From JACCTI01 sp038237435 (lineage in GTDB: Bacteria; Verrucomicrobiota; Verrucomicrobiia; Chthoniobacterales; UBA10450): 64,000 nt of DNA. The stretch covers positions 1-64,000 of the forward strand of contig JBBRYT010000001.1 of NCBI GenBank assembly GCA_038237435.1, written 5' to 3'. The first letter of the stretch is position 1; the number at the start of each line of letters is the position of its first letter. Made by a program: the position numbers and the translations under genes. This document shows, piece by piece, positions 19,401-27,756 of the stretch. The notes under the pieces were generated by a model. That model searched no databases. It saw only the letters and a program-made list of their open reading frames with translations, and had not been told where the DNA came from.

Positions 19401-20064
19401 GTTCGAAGACATGAATCGCAACCTCGGCTTCGTCTACTCGATGACGCGCTGGTTCACAGAGCATCCGAGCGACGAGACGCGCAAAAAGATGGATAGCAAA
19501 TTGAAGGTCCCCTTCGTCTGCCAATTCATCGGCATGCGCTGGTCGTATGAGGAAATGGTGGTGGCGCAGGCGAAGTTAAATCCACTCACCCGCCGCCAGG
19601 ATAAAACGCAACGCCAGATCGAAGAGCTCGTCGCGCTCAAGAAACCGACGCCGGAACAGAAAGAGCATCTTTCCGATCTGAAGGAAACGCTCGCCGTTCT
19701 ATCCGGATTGGAAGGTAAGACCGCGGAAGAGGTGGACTCGTTTTTGAAAAAAACCGACAACGTGATCGCGGGGAAGAAGCGATTTAATCGCGGCGATTTT
19801 AAAGATGCCGTCGGACCGGTTACAGCGGAGCAGCTCTACACGAATCAAAAAGTTTCCGATCTGATCTCGAACGCCGAGATGGAGCAGAATGATTATCGGC
19901 GCGGCGGAAAACCGAACGTCTTCTTCGGCGCGGATAAGCGTTATCTCGGCGTGAAGATCAGTGTTTTCACTTTCAACACGATCATCCTCATTGGCTCGAC
20001 AGTCGCACTTCTCGGTTTGCTCCTTTGGATCTTGCGGCGGCAACTCGAAGTGCGGCGCGGTTGA
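16444..20064 (+). CDS. Large TerB-like/ABCG-type ABC transporter fusion
   Basis: 1206 residues. Order: basic N terminus; helical TerB-like domain (~48-165, LLIQVLASFSKADGVLLEEE); beta-rich region with FHA-like segments (~190-455); ABCG-type ATPase with GASGSGKST (~499), LSGGERKRL (~605) and LFDEPTSGL (~628); a CPSCG motif (~712) whose partner cysteines are not obvious; an ABC-2 membrane domain (~830-1010); a charged coiled-coil insert (~1040-1150) and a last TM (~1180-1200). It is a half-transporter with both modules in one chain. Related FHA/ABCG proteins occur in cyanobacteria and Planctomycetes-Verrucomicrobia; the substrate is unknown. No Walker residue is missing. Confidence 0.85.
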   Translation: MPETTEKTLADKIDRAVQRVTPFAYRMRRKGRRFMRRAMRRPRSVAEGPNLLPLLIQVLASFSKADGVLLEEEIDSSLGFLRYDYPEAVYSELRQLFRQALYEQQDLGAMAQKLSVSLSPDRKIMLGVQLYDLISQAGLKQEQVVAFYSFMSQLGMAAQAIDIVYQLNASEDSDQSIYQRGASPLESLSFGPNGSSDVLIKSLGEEDRLLSFRYHDLILLKNYSTQSISVRGRPLLRGGFCRIYPGQRILVGDHVLTYQELAAYFNAKKNVSLPQIFVRVPRDADQVQLERAKSRESSLEITFGLKVRVKALRDVDAVINGVRLKAGKVVEATLDDRIVFHNDSEMDLLDLRRRARAMGGRFQLKAAKSEYLVSNNPSLLEADDILLSPGTSGDVLLKIFCDYDALTGMLEVIEADRPIMVGDLVVRSGTAPLQDGDTIRIDVGQFLRCNFSERIIEEERNIIRSLEVADLNHRFGNSEVALDSISFAVNRGELVCVMGASGSGKSTLLKVLGGQLQPSNGKVLLNDQSLYDNLDDLKRYVSYVPQDDAFDENLTIGENLQFAAAVRSPHLSRRDRTRRLESKLVELGLSERKDSIVGSPVKKTLSGGERKRLNIGLDMIGNADVYLFDEPTSGLSSKDSEHVIEIVRGMAHNKIILVTIHQPSSKLFQMFHKAILFDRGGKLVFFGTPNDMLRYFAEAEHQHQFGADLGACPSCGTTRPEFIFDVLETPLRDISGDVIYEENNRGQLVAARRYSPDFWRDKYEAFRLIQDVKQVSLKREPVAPLPTEPEKKTLRSPIRWHDEWTQLRTLLSRAFISKLRNRGNLRITIGAAPLLAVLVATLLRYSDSGSYDFASAFHIPMYLFLALLVAMFLSLTNSVDDVVADRPVLERERNLNIRLPYYILAKIMSLGVFALVQCTLFVLIGNYLLEVRGMFWIHLGLMFMTAVGALALGLVVSSLVANAKSAANIVPLILIPQILMSGAMLKFEDMNRNLGFVYSMTRWFTEHPSDETRKKMDSKLKVPFVCQFIGMRWSYEEMVVAQAKLNPLTRRQDKTQRQIEELVALKKPTPEQKEHLSDLKETLAVLSGLEGKTAEEVDSFLKKTDNVIAGKKRFNRGDFKDAVGPVTAEQLYTNQKVSDLISNAEMEQNDYRRGGKPNVFFGADKRYLGVKISVFTFNTIILIGSTVALLGLLLWILRRQLEVRRG

Positions 20065-20088
20065 ACCACTCGTTAGGCAAAAGATCAT

Positions 20089-21228
20089 ATGGCGAAGAAG
20101 AATTCTTCCAAACAACCGACACGTCTCATTGTCGCGGCGAGCGACCACGATCCCGACATGCTTTATGCGACGCGCATGTTCGTGCCGGATCCGTTTATTT
20201 TTCTCGAGCAGAATGGGAAGCGCACGATCGTCTTAAGCGATCTCGAGTTGGATCGCGGCAAGAAGCAGGCGCAGGCGGACGAGATCCTTCCTTACGCAAA
20301 ATTCGAGCGGGAAGTGCAAGGCAACGCGAAACAAACGCCGCCGTTCGAGAAAGTAATGTCGCATTTTTTGCAGAAGCGCGGCGTGCGCTCCGCCATTGTG
20401 CCTTCGAGCTTTCCGCTCGGCTACGCGGAGGAGTTGGCACGCGCGAAGATAAAGCTGCAAACGGCTAACGGACTTTTCTGGCCGGAACGGGAAGCAAAAA
20501 CAGAAGATGAACTTCGTCTGATGCGCCGCGCGCTTTCCATCACCGAAAAAGGAATGGCGCGTGCCATGGAAGTGCTGGCGGCCTGCAAAGCGCGCCGCAA
20601 CAAACGACTGGACTGGTTCGGACAAGTTCTGACTTCCGAGCTTCTGCGCGCGGAAATTGATTCTGCGATTTTGCGCGCGGGTGGGTTGCCGGCGAACACG
20701 ATCGTGGCCGGCGGCGATCAGGCGTGCGATCCACACGAGCGCGGCTCTGGACCATTGCTCGCAAACTCGCTCATCATTCTCGACATCTTTCCGCGCGATG
20801 CGCAGAGCGGTTATTACGGTGACATGACTCGCACGGTGGTGCGCGGCCGCGCGAGCGACGCGCAGCGGAAACTTTGGGAAGCCGTCCGCGAAGGCCAGGA
20901 AATGGCGCTGCAGAAAATGAAGCCCGGCGCTGACGGCCTGAAGATCCACAACGAAATCAAAAAGCTTTTCGCTGATCGCGGGTTTGCCACTGAGGTGCGG
21001 AATGGAAAAAATGTCGGTTTCTTTCACGGGACGGGACACGGACTTGGCTTGGAAATTCATGAGTTCCCGCGCTTTCAGAAAACCATTTTCAAACCAGGAC
21101 AGGTCTTGACCGTCGAGCCGGGCCTTTATTATCCCGGGCTCGGCGGCGTGCGGATCGAAGACGTCGCGGTCGTCACCGAAAACGGAAATCGCCTTCTCTC
21201 GAAATTCGAGAAACGTCTCGAAATTTAG
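20089..21228 (+). CDS. M24-family Xaa-Pro aminopeptidase
   Basis: 379 residues. An N-terminal creatinase-like domain is followed by a pita-bread metallopeptidase. All five metal ligands are visible: Asp in LIILDIFP, Asp in YYGDMTRT, His in FFHGTGHGLGLEIHE, Glu in TVEPGLYY and Glu in VRIEDVAVV. It removes N-terminal residues preceding proline. The 24-base gap to the upstream transporter contains an exact ACTCGTTAGGC (20068-20078). It could also be a prolidase; the two are not separable here. Confidence 0.9.
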   Translation: MAKKNSSKQPTRLIVAASDHDPDMLYATRMFVPDPFIFLEQNGKRTIVLSDLELDRGKKQAQADEILPYAKFEREVQGNAKQTPPFEKVMSHFLQKRGVRSAIVPSSFPLGYAEELARAKIKLQTANGLFWPEREAKTEDELRLMRRALSITEKGMARAMEVLAACKARRNKRLDWFGQVLTSELLRAEIDSAILRAGGLPANTIVAGGDQACDPHERGSGPLLANSLIILDIFPRDAQSGYYGDMTRTVVRGRASDAQRKLWEAVREGQEMALQKMKPGADGLKIHNEIKKLFADRGFATEVRNGKNVGFFHGTGHGLGLEIHEFPRFQKTIFKPGQVLTVEPGLYYPGLGGVRIEDVAVVTENGNRLLSKFEKRLEI

Positions 21229-21293
21229 GCGGCGCCGATCGCGTTGAACAAACGCACCGGCGAAATGTCTAACACCGTTAACTAAATATTCTT

Positions 21294-21992
21294 ATGTACT
21301 TAACCCATGGTTTTGGCTTCGGTTCCAACTGGCTGGTGCTCGTTGGTATCCCGTTGATTATCGGCCTCTGGGCGCAATTTCGTGTCACCAGTGCATTTAA
21401 GAAGTGGGGCGAAGTTCGTGCCACTTCGAACATCAGCGGCGCGGAAGCAGCGCGGGAAATTTTAAAGGCAGCGCAAATCCACGATGTGCAGGTGGTGGAG
21501 ACGAACGATTTTCTGGGCGATCACTACGATCCGACAAATAAACAACTACACCTGTCATCGAAGGTTTTTAACGAGCCTTCCGTCGCATCGCTCGGCATCG
21601 CCGCACACGAGACGGGACACGCGATTCAGCAAGCGAAAGCCTACGCGCCTTTGAAATGGCGCATGGCCATCGTGCCCGTGACGCAGGTCGCGTCGAACAT
21701 GCTGCCGTTTATTATCTTCGGTGGATTCATTTTCCACATCACAGGACTGATCACGCTTGGCATTTATTGCTACATGGTTCTGCTGGCGTTTCAGTTAATC
21801 ACCTTGCCGGTTGAGTTTGATGCTTCGCGACGCGCGAAGATTATCCTGCAACAAATGGGCATGGTTCAGCCGGGCGAAGAAGTGGCCGGCGTAAATCGCG
21901 TGCTCAACGCGGCGGCGCTCACTTACGTAGCGGCCTTCGTGGCAACGCTGGGCAACCTGCTCTACTTAATGTCGGTGCGTGATCGCCGATAA
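21294..21992 (+). CDS. Membrane-bound zinc metallopeptidase, YugP family
   Basis: 232 residues of the Zn_peptidase_2 (YugP-like) family. N-terminal TM (GSNWLVLVGIPLIIGLWAQF), catalytic AHETGHAIQ (~103), and two further TM hairpins (MLPFIIFGGFIFHITGLITL, TYVAAFVATLGNLLYLMSVR). The family's conserved FDASRRA follows at ~178. Function is poorly defined; it is a housekeeping-type membrane protease. Its stop is immediately followed by an ATG in the sigma-factor frame. Confidence 0.9.
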   Translation: MYLTHGFGFGSNWLVLVGIPLIIGLWAQFRVTSAFKKWGEVRATSNISGAEAAREILKAAQIHDVQVVETNDFLGDHYDPTNKQLHLSSKVFNEPSVASLGIAAHETGHAIQQAKAYAPLKWRMAIVPVTQVASNMLPFIIFGGFIFHITGLITLGIYCYMVLLAFQLITLPVEFDASRRAKIILQQMGMVQPGEEVAGVNRVLNAAALTYVAAFVATLGNLLYLMSVRDRR

Positions 21993-22706
21993 ATGCCGCG
22001 CGCGCCGGTCAAAGAGATGAGCGCATCTGTTGCCTTGCCGCCTGCGCGGCGTTTTTCGGATTTGTTGTCGTCCGGTCTGCCGCCGCGTGTTAAGGCTAAA
22101 CGCACCGCAATGGAGCAATCGAAACCGGACGAGGACCAAAATCTCGTCGCCCGCACTCAGGAAGGCGACGTCGCGGCGTTCGATCAATTGGTCGTGAAAT
22201 ATACGCCACGGCTCTACGGGCTCGTTTACAACATGACCTCGAATCACGAGGACACGAACGACTTGCTCCAGGATGTTTTCTCGAAGGCTTATAAATCGAT
22301 CCGCGGCTTCCGCGGCAAATCGTCGTTCTACACCTGGGTCCATTCGATCGCGGTCAACATGACCCTTAACTTCCTCAAGAAGCGCGGGCGCCGTTACAAT
22401 CTGAGCCTCGATGACGTAGACGCGAGCGTGCAGAATGACAAAGAGTTCCTCGAGCTCACGCAAACGAGCAGTCCGGTGCGTGAGGCCGACCTCTCCGAGC
22501 TCCAGCTAAGATTGAACGAGGCCATGATGAAATTGTCTGATGAACACAGAGCCGTGGTCACTATGTTTCACATTCAAGGGATGCCGCACGCCGAGATTAG
22601 TAAAATCTTGCGTGTTTCCGAGGGCACGGTACGTTCCCGGCTGTTCTACGCGAACCGCCAACTGCAGAATTATCTGGAAGAGTTCCGTAAGAATCCCGTC
22701 TCATAA
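21993..22706 (+). CDS. ECF RNA polymerase sigma factor (RpoE-like)
   Basis: 237 residues as given; the conserved part starts at MEQSKPDEDQN (22111), which would make a usual-length 198-residue protein, and I see no ribosome site that decides between the two. Region 2 (FDQLVVKYTPRLYGLVYNMT, DTNDLLQDVFSKAYKSIRGF, FYTWVHSIAVNMTLNFLKKR) and region 4 (MMKLSDEHRAVVTMFHIQGM, ISKILRVSEGTVRSRLFYAN) are clear. It forms a unit with the following membrane protein and HtrA-like protein, the common layout of envelope-stress sigma operons. Confidence 0.92.
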   Translation: MPRAPVKEMSASVALPPARRFSDLLSSGLPPRVKAKRTAMEQSKPDEDQNLVARTQEGDVAAFDQLVVKYTPRLYGLVYNMTSNHEDTNDLLQDVFSKAYKSIRGFRGKSSFYTWVHSIAVNMTLNFLKKRGRRYNLSLDDVDASVQNDKEFLELTQTSSPVREADLSELQLRLNEAMMKLSDEHRAVVTMFHIQGMPHAEISKILRVSEGTVRSRLFYANRQLQNYLEEFRKNPVS

Positions 22707-22717
22707 TCTCCCGCCGC

Positions 22718-23206
22718 ATGGAAAAATTTACTGAAGAAGATATCGCGACGCTGCTTCGTTTGAAACGGCACGAGCAGCCGCCTCCCGGTTACTTCGATAG
22801 TTTCCTGCACGAATTTCATCGCCGGCAGCGTGCCGAACTTTTGCGCCAGCCGCTGTGGAAAATCGCGCTGCAACGTGCGCATGATTTCATGTTCCAACTT
22901 AACGTTGGTTCGATGCCGGCCGCGGCGACTGCGCTGGTCATCCTGGCCGCCGTTGTTTCACTGAAAGTTTCTCAAACCCCGAACACCGCGACTGTCGCTG
23001 TCATTACGCCAACGACTTCCACGGTTAAAAATGTTTCTTCGCCGGAACCGGCATGGAGTCTTTCGACTCCAGTGGCGACGCGCGATCTTGGTGCAACGCC
23101 TTTTCGCACAGCCACTGGACGAACCCAGCTTCACGGACGCGCCACGACCCCGCGCTACGTGCTGGACGCGACTCCCGTGAGCTATGAGGCGTCGCTCAAA
23201 TTCTAA
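22718..23206 (+). CDS. Putative anti-sigma factor, single-pass membrane protein
   Basis: 162 residues. A cytoplasmic N-terminal part (EEDIATLLRLKRHEQPPPGYFDSFLHEFHRRQRAELL, quoted here as EEDIATLLRLKRHE and PPPGYFDSFLHEFHRRQ) precedes one TM (AAATALVILAAVVSLKV, ~67-83) and a Thr-rich periplasmic tail. PPGYF near the N terminus is typical of verrucomicrobial anti-sigma-like partners. It starts 11 bases after the sigma gene. No ZAS zinc motif is visible, so the assignment rests on topology and position. Confidence 0.6.
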   Translation: MEKFTEEDIATLLRLKRHEQPPPGYFDSFLHEFHRRQRAELLRQPLWKIALQRAHDFMFQLNVGSMPAAATALVILAAVVSLKVSQTPNTATVAVITPTTSTVKNVSSPEPAWSLSTPVATRDLGATPFRTATGRTQLHGRATTPRYVLDATPVSYEASLKF

Positions 23207-24305
23207 TAGCCAAACCGATCTTTCTCGGTTTCGGTTTCTGCTTGTGAGGCGATTACTTTCTTCGCTCGTCTGTGTTCTCGCGATCAACGGGATCCAAGCG
23301 CAGGAGCTAACGCCAGCGCCGTCTCCCACACCTACCCCGTCGCCGTCACCACAGGCGCAATCGACTACCATCAGTCAGGAAGTTAAAGAGGTCTTTGAAC
23401 GCTCGGCCAAAGCGGTCGTGAAAATTCATGCGGTCGATGAACACGGAAAACTTTCCGGCACCGGTTTCTTTATAGATCCGACGGGGACACTTTACACTGC
23501 CTACTCGGTCGCCTCAGATGCGGATGATTTCACCGTGGAATTCGATGGGAAAGAAGTTCCGGCGCGTCCAGTGATGGCCGATGCGCGTAGTGGCATCGCC
23601 TTGTTGAAAATCGATATGCCGACGCCGGCCTTACCGATCGGAAAATCACGGAATCTTGAAGTGACCACGCCGGTGCTCACGGTCGGGTTCCCGCTCGATC
23701 TGCCTCAGACTCCGAGCTTCGGGATGATTGCCGGTTTCGATAAGAAATATTTGGGCGGTTATTTTGCAACGACACATCTGCGGGCAAATCTCGCCACGCA
23801 ACGCGGCGAAGCGGGCGCGCCACTCTTGAACTTCAAAGGAGAAGTCGTGGGGATTCTAGTGAGCGCGGTCGACAACGGCTCCGCCTGCTACGCGTTGCCG
23901 ATCGATGCCGCGGAAAAAATCCGCAGCGATTTCGTCCGTTTCGGTGAAGTCCGTCACGGCTGGATTGGAATTAATGTGGCCGCCGCCGAACACCCCATCG
24001 ATGGCTCACGCGCACAATTTACCGAGATCATGCGCGGCACTCCGGCGACCGATTCGGGCGCCAGAGAAGGCGATGTTTTGTTACAAGTGGGGAAGACGCC
24101 GGTGCACGAACCGGAAGATGTAATTGACGCATCTTTTTTCATCACGGCCGGCGACCCGGTGCCGATCACCGTGATGCGCGGCAAAGAGAAAGTGACCTTC
24201 ACCATCGAAGCCGGTTTCCATCCAATGTCGCAACATCCGCCGATCATCGCCTCGCCGTTATCGCCCAGCCAGGCGATGCCGCTCGGTCTCGATCGGACGC
24301 CATAG
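23184..24305 (+). CDS. HtrA-like trypsin-fold/PDZ protein lacking catalytic residues
   Basis: 373 residues: a signal peptide (VRRLLSSLVCVLAINGIQAQ; a GTG at 23244 is an alternative start), a Pro/Thr linker, a trypsin-like domain (~70-260) and a PDZ domain (~270-355, GWIGINVAAAEHPIDG). The HtrA His position reads GTLYTAYSVASDAD instead of LTNNHV, and the serine motif GNSGGPL reads GEAGAPL, so His and Ser are lost; the Asp region DARSGIALLKID remains. It is therefore probably a non-proteolytic sensor or chaperone. It overlaps the putative anti-sigma gene by 23 bases, suggesting a role in controlling the sigma factor. Confidence 0.8.
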   Translation: MRRRSNSNSQTDLSRFRFLLVRRLLSSLVCVLAINGIQAQELTPAPSPTPTPSPSPQAQSTTISQEVKEVFERSAKAVVKIHAVDEHGKLSGTGFFIDPTGTLYTAYSVASDADDFTVEFDGKEVPARPVMADARSGIALLKIDMPTPALPIGKSRNLEVTTPVLTVGFPLDLPQTPSFGMIAGFDKKYLGGYFATTHLRANLATQRGEAGAPLLNFKGEVVGILVSAVDNGSACYALPIDAAEKIRSDFVRFGEVRHGWIGINVAAAEHPIDGSRAQFTEIMRGTPATDSGAREGDVLLQVGKTPVHEPEDVIDASFFITAGDPVPITVMRGKEKVTFTIEAGFHPMSQHPPIIASPLSPSQAMPLGLDRTP

Positions 24306-24320
24306 TTGTAGCAGCTACAA
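24306..24320. terminator. Short hairpin between convergent genes
   Basis: TTGTAGC-A-GCTACAA is a perfect 7-base inverted repeat with a one-base loop, lying just after the stop of the HtrA-like gene and covering the last codons of ligA. No T tract is seen. It may slow both polymerases at this convergent junction or be chance; weak. Confidence 0.3.
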
Positions 24321-26459
24321 CAGCGCGCGGAAATCTTTCTCGCCGAGAACGCGCACACCAAGTTTCTTTGCTTTCTCCAGTTTGCTGCCGGCTTCTCCGC
24401 CCGCAAGAAGGTAGTCGGTGTTCTTGCTCACGCTGCCGCTGACGTGGCCGCCTAACGACTGAATTTGCGCGCTTGCTTCTTCGCGTGTCATCGAAGGCAG
24501 CGTCCCCGTAAGAACAAACGTTTTTCCAGCGAAAGGCAACTTCGCCGCGTCTCTCACGGTAATCATTTCGTTCTTCAATTCGATGCCTAACGAGTGCAAT
24601 CGACGCAGAATTTTCTTGCCGCTTTCCGAGGCGAAAAAATCGAGAACTGCTTCCGCGACGACTGGTCCAACTTCCGTGACGATGCCTTTTTGTTTTTCGC
24701 TTTTCGATTTTCTCGCGAAACCGCTTTCGAGCAGCCGCGCTTTGATTTCCTCACGCGCATCTTTTTTCGCGTGATAATCGATTACATCCCGGAGCATCGG
24801 CGAATGGGCAACCGCTTCGAGATCGGGATGAAACTTCGCCAAATCCTGCGCGGTCGTTTTCCCAACTTCAGGAATGCCGAGCGCGAAAATCCAGCGCGAG
24901 AGCGGAAAGGTTTTCGCGCGCTCGATGGCTTGCAGCGCTTTGTTTGCATTCTTCTCGCCGAAAACGCGCGGCGATTCATTGGTGCCGAGATTCAATTTCG
25001 CGAGCGGCTCAAGTTTGAGTTCGAAAAGATCCAGCGGTTCGCGCACCAAACCGCGCTCGATCAGTTTGTCGGCAACGATTCCGCCCAGGCTTTCAATATC
25101 GAGCGCGCCACGCGCGGTGAAAAATTCCAGGCGACGTGTGGCCTGCGCCGGACAGGAAATATTTTCGCAACGCCAGACGACAAATTCCGGATCGCGTCGG
25201 ATGGACGCGCCACAAACAGGGCACTTACCGTGAACGTGTTTGATGAAATCGAACGGCTTTGAATCCGCCGGACGCTTTTGCCTAACGACTTCTACGACAG
25301 CCGGAATTACGTCGCCGGCTTTTTCCAAGACCACGGTATCGCCGATGCGAATGTCTTTGCGTTTGATTTCGTCTTCGTTGTGCAGAGTCGCGCGCGAAAC
25401 GCGACTGCCGCTGACCGTCACCGACTCGAGCGCGGCGACTGGGGTAAGCACACCGGTGCGCCCGACTTGCACCAGGATATCGAGCAACTTTGTCTCCGCG
25501 CGCTCGGCTTCGTATTTGTAGGCGATGGCCCAGCGCGGAGATTTCGCGGTGAAGCCGAGCGCTTCGCGCTGGGAAAAGGAATCGACTTTCACCACTGCAC
25601 CGTCGGTTTGGTAAGTAAAATCGCGCCTGACTCGATCGAGTTCGTGAATGGCATTGAGCGTTTCTTCCAGCGACCCGGCCATCCACCAACGCTCGCTTAC
25701 TGGCAGACCTAATTTTTTCAACCACGCGAACGCCTCCGAATATTTTTCCGGTTTCGCGCCTTCGATTACACCCGTGCCGTGAAACAAAATGCCCAGCGGA
25801 CGTTGCGAGGTAATTTTCGGATCGAGTTGCTTGAGTGAGCCGGCGGCGGAATTGCGCGGATTAGCGAAGACCGGCAAACCTTGTTCGCTGCGCTCGGCGT
25901 TTAATTTGGCGAAGCCTTCCTTGTGCATGAAGACTTCACCGCGCACTTCGAGCGTTTTCGGCGCCGCCCCCTTCAACTGCGTCGGCACAGAACGGATGGT
26001 GCGAATATTTTGCGTGATGTCGTCGCCGACGGTGCCGTCGCCGCGCGTGGCGGCGTAGCGCAGTTTTCCATTTTCATACAAAAGCGAAACGGCGACTCCA
26101 TCCACCTTCGGTTCGATCACAACCGGGATCTTCTCGTTCGGCAAAACGCGTTGCAGTCGTCTGTAAAAGTCTGCCACCTCCTCTTGCGAGTAGGTGTTGT
26201 CGAGACTGAGCATCGGCGCGCGATGCCTAACCTGACCGAAAGCTTTTTGCGGCGCGCCGCCGACGCGCTTGGTCGGCGAATCTTCGGCATCGAACTGCGG
26301 AAACTCCGTTTCTAAATCCGCTAGCTCGCGATAGAGTTTGTCGTATTTCCGATCGCTGATCGTCGGCGCCGCTTCTTCGTAATAGCGACGATTGTGCGCC
26401 GCAATTTCGGCGCGCAGCTCGGCGATGCGTTGTTGCGCGACGCGTTCGGAGTCAGCCAC
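24315..26459 (-). CDS. ligA: NAD-dependent DNA ligase LigA
   Basis: 714 residues, slightly long. N-terminal Ia domain (YYEEAAPTISDRKYDKLYRE), adenylation site EPKVDGVAVSLLYENG (Lys ~117), OB fold, four-Cys zinc finger (CPVCG..., then CENISCPAQ), helix-hairpin-helix repeats, and a C-terminal BRCT (FVLTGTLPSMTREEASAQIQ ... GGHVSGSVSKNTDYLLAG). It seals nicks in replication and repair. Three copies of the dispersed word lie inside (24450, 24585, 25280); two encode SLG within conserved segments and one encodes VVRQ. Confidence 0.97.
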   Translation of the reverse strand: MADSERVAQQRIAELRAEIAAHNRRYYEEAAPTISDRKYDKLYRELADLETEFPQFDAEDSPTKRVGGAPQKAFGQVRHRAPMLSLDNTYSQEEVADFYRRLQRVLPNEKIPVVIEPKVDGVAVSLLYENGKLRYAATRGDGTVGDDITQNIRTIRSVPTQLKGAAPKTLEVRGEVFMHKEGFAKLNAERSEQGLPVFANPRNSAAGSLKQLDPKITSQRPLGILFHGTGVIEGAKPEKYSEAFAWLKKLGLPVSERWWMAGSLEETLNAIHELDRVRRDFTYQTDGAVVKVDSFSQREALGFTAKSPRWAIAYKYEAERAETKLLDILVQVGRTGVLTPVAALESVTVSGSRVSRATLHNEDEIKRKDIRIGDTVVLEKAGDVIPAVVEVVRQKRPADSKPFDFIKHVHGKCPVCGASIRRDPEFVVWRCENISCPAQATRRLEFFTARGALDIESLGGIVADKLIERGLVREPLDLFELKLEPLAKLNLGTNESPRVFGEKNANKALQAIERAKTFPLSRWIFALGIPEVGKTTAQDLAKFHPDLEAVAHSPMLRDVIDYHAKKDAREEIKARLLESGFARKSKSEKQKGIVTEVGPVVAEAVLDFFASESGKKILRRLHSLGIELKNEMITVRDAAKLPFAGKTFVLTGTLPSMTREEASAQIQSLGGHVSGSVSKNTDYLLAGGEAGSKLEKAKKLGVRVLGEKDFRALL

Positions 26460-26497
26460 GCCGCATCATACGAACGCGCTTGCGCTCGGCAACGCAG

Positions 26498-27160
26498 CTA
26501 TCGCACCGGAGAATCTGGAATGTCGACCTGCGTTTCGCGCAAGGTCGGTTTTTCGACTCTCGCGGTCGAGCCTTCTGCGGGAGCCATCGGAGCTGTTATC
26601 TTCCAAGGCTTCGGAGTCCTGGCCGCGGCGGCAACTGTTTTCGTTTTCTTCACATGAGTCGCTATCACTTTTGCGCGACTGCGCGAATGGCTTGCGAGCC
26701 TTGTGCGTGAATTTTTCTTTGGCGAATTGTGCGCCGCAATTTTCCTCGAACCATTGCGCGTCGATTTTTGCGCGAATTTCGACTTCGAAGTTCGCGATTT
26801 CGCGACCGCAACCGGCCGCCTCGTTACCGTCTTGGTCGCTCGTGCCATTCGTTCAGCCCCAAACGTTGGACGATGCATCGCGACCTGCACCGCTTTTGGT
26901 TCGCTGGTAACATTCACCGCCGGCGTCGGCAGTTCGTCGTTAAAGCGATCACCGATGGCGTAGCGTTCGAAAACCTCTGGCGTAACCATTTGCCGATGAA
27001 TCACGCCCGCGTCGTCCCGCAGCATGAACGTGTAAACGTTCTCGATTCCGACGGATTCGTAAAAGGGATGCGGCCGTGATTCTTTCTGCACGACGACACC
27101 CTGGTTAGCGCAGCTGGTTAGAAAAAGCGGTGCGAGGAGAAGCGAAACGATGAAACGCAT
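26498..27160 (-). CDS. Putative lipoprotein of unknown function
   Basis: 220 residues starting at the ATG 27158-27160, chosen because MRFIVSLLLAPLFLTSC forms a lipoprotein signal with Cys at 17; an open frame upstream has no signal character. The first third (PFYESVGIENVYTFMLRDDA, then HRQMVTPEVFERYAIGDRF) looks globular. The rest is a long Lys/Arg/Ser/Thr-rich, probably disordered tail (TKTVTRRPVAVAKSRTSKSK), perhaps binding cell wall or nucleic acid. No family recognised. Confidence 0.65.
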   Translation of the reverse strand: MRFIVSLLLAPLFLTSCANQGVVVQKESRPHPFYESVGIENVYTFMLRDDAGVIHRQMVTPEVFERYAIGDRFNDELPTPAVNVTSEPKAVQVAMHRPTFGAERMARATKTVTRRPVAVAKSRTSKSKFAQKSTRNGSRKIAAHNSPKKNSRTRLASHSRSRAKVIATHVKKTKTVAAAARTPKPWKITAPMAPAEGSTARVEKPTLRETQVDIPDSPVR

Positions 27161-27353
27161 AAGCAAAAATAGGTCTGGGGTTGAGCCCACCGGTTCTAGG
27201 CGTTTCGGCCGGCGCCTGCCAGCAAAATTGTTTGAATCTATGTTAATACCCCGCAATGCCCTGAAAATCTGGCGAATCGAATTCTGCAAAATCGATAAGC
27301 GCGCTGAAGGGGTCGCACACGAAGCTATGTAAACTCAACCAAAAGGAATAAAT

Positions 27354-27503
27354 ATGCTCTGGACCATCTTTGTAATTCTGCTCGTGCTCTGGTTGCTCGG
27401 ACTCGTCAGCTCGTACACGCTGGGCGGCTTCATTCATATCCTGCTCGTCCTCGCGGTCGTCGTCCTAATCATTAATTTGATTCAAGGCCGTCGCACTCTC
27501 TGA
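27354..27503 (+). CDS. lmo0937-family small membrane protein
   Basis: 49 residues: MLWTIFVILLVLWLLGLVSS, then a short polar turn (YTLGGF) and a second helix (IHILLVLAVVVLIINLIQGR). Two TM helices and the ending NLIQGRR match the lmo0937 family of unknown function. AAGGA sits 7-11 bases before the ATG, a good ribosome site. It is followed 16 bases later by another mini membrane protein; both may be stress-induced, as in relatives. The preceding 190 bases (27161-27353) hold no other gene. Confidence 0.85.
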   Translation: MLWTIFVILLVLWLLGLVSSYTLGGFIHILLVLAVVVLIINLIQGRRTL

Positions 27504-27519
27504 GCGCGTTTCTTCGATA

Positions 27520-27750
27520 ATGAAACCTACCGGCGTTCTCGGACTCATCCTGTTAGTTGTCGGAATTATTCTTCTGCTTTACGGCGGCTACACCAGTTTC
27601 TTCACCCAGAAGAATGTGGCCAAGCTGGGCCCCGTTGAGATCAACAAGACAGAAGAACATCCGGTACCGATCGGCCCCATCGTGGGCGGTATCTGCGTCG
27701 TTGGCGGTGTGATCCTGCTCGTGAGTGGCCGCGGCGGCGCTTCGGTCTAA
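27520..27750 (+). CDS. DUF3185-family small membrane protein
   Basis: 76 residues with two TM segments (GVLGLILLVVGIILLLYGGY and IVGGICVVGGVILLVSGRGG) separated by a polar loop (VAKLGPVEINKTEEHPVPIG). The length and GGY...GPVEI...GGVILLV pattern fit DUF3185. Function unknown. It runs with the lmo0937-type gene and converges with the amidase gene, 6 bases apart. Confidence 0.8.
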   Translation: MKPTGVLGLILLVVGIILLLYGGYTSFFTQKNVAKLGPVEINKTEEHPVPIGPIVGGICVVGGVILLVSGRGGASV

Positions 27751-27756
27751 GGAAAC

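Noticed and set aside
23221..23365. Possible CRISPR or tandem repeat in the Pro/Thr-rich linker
   Set aside because: Only codon-level low complexity (PSPTPT); no spaced identical repeats.
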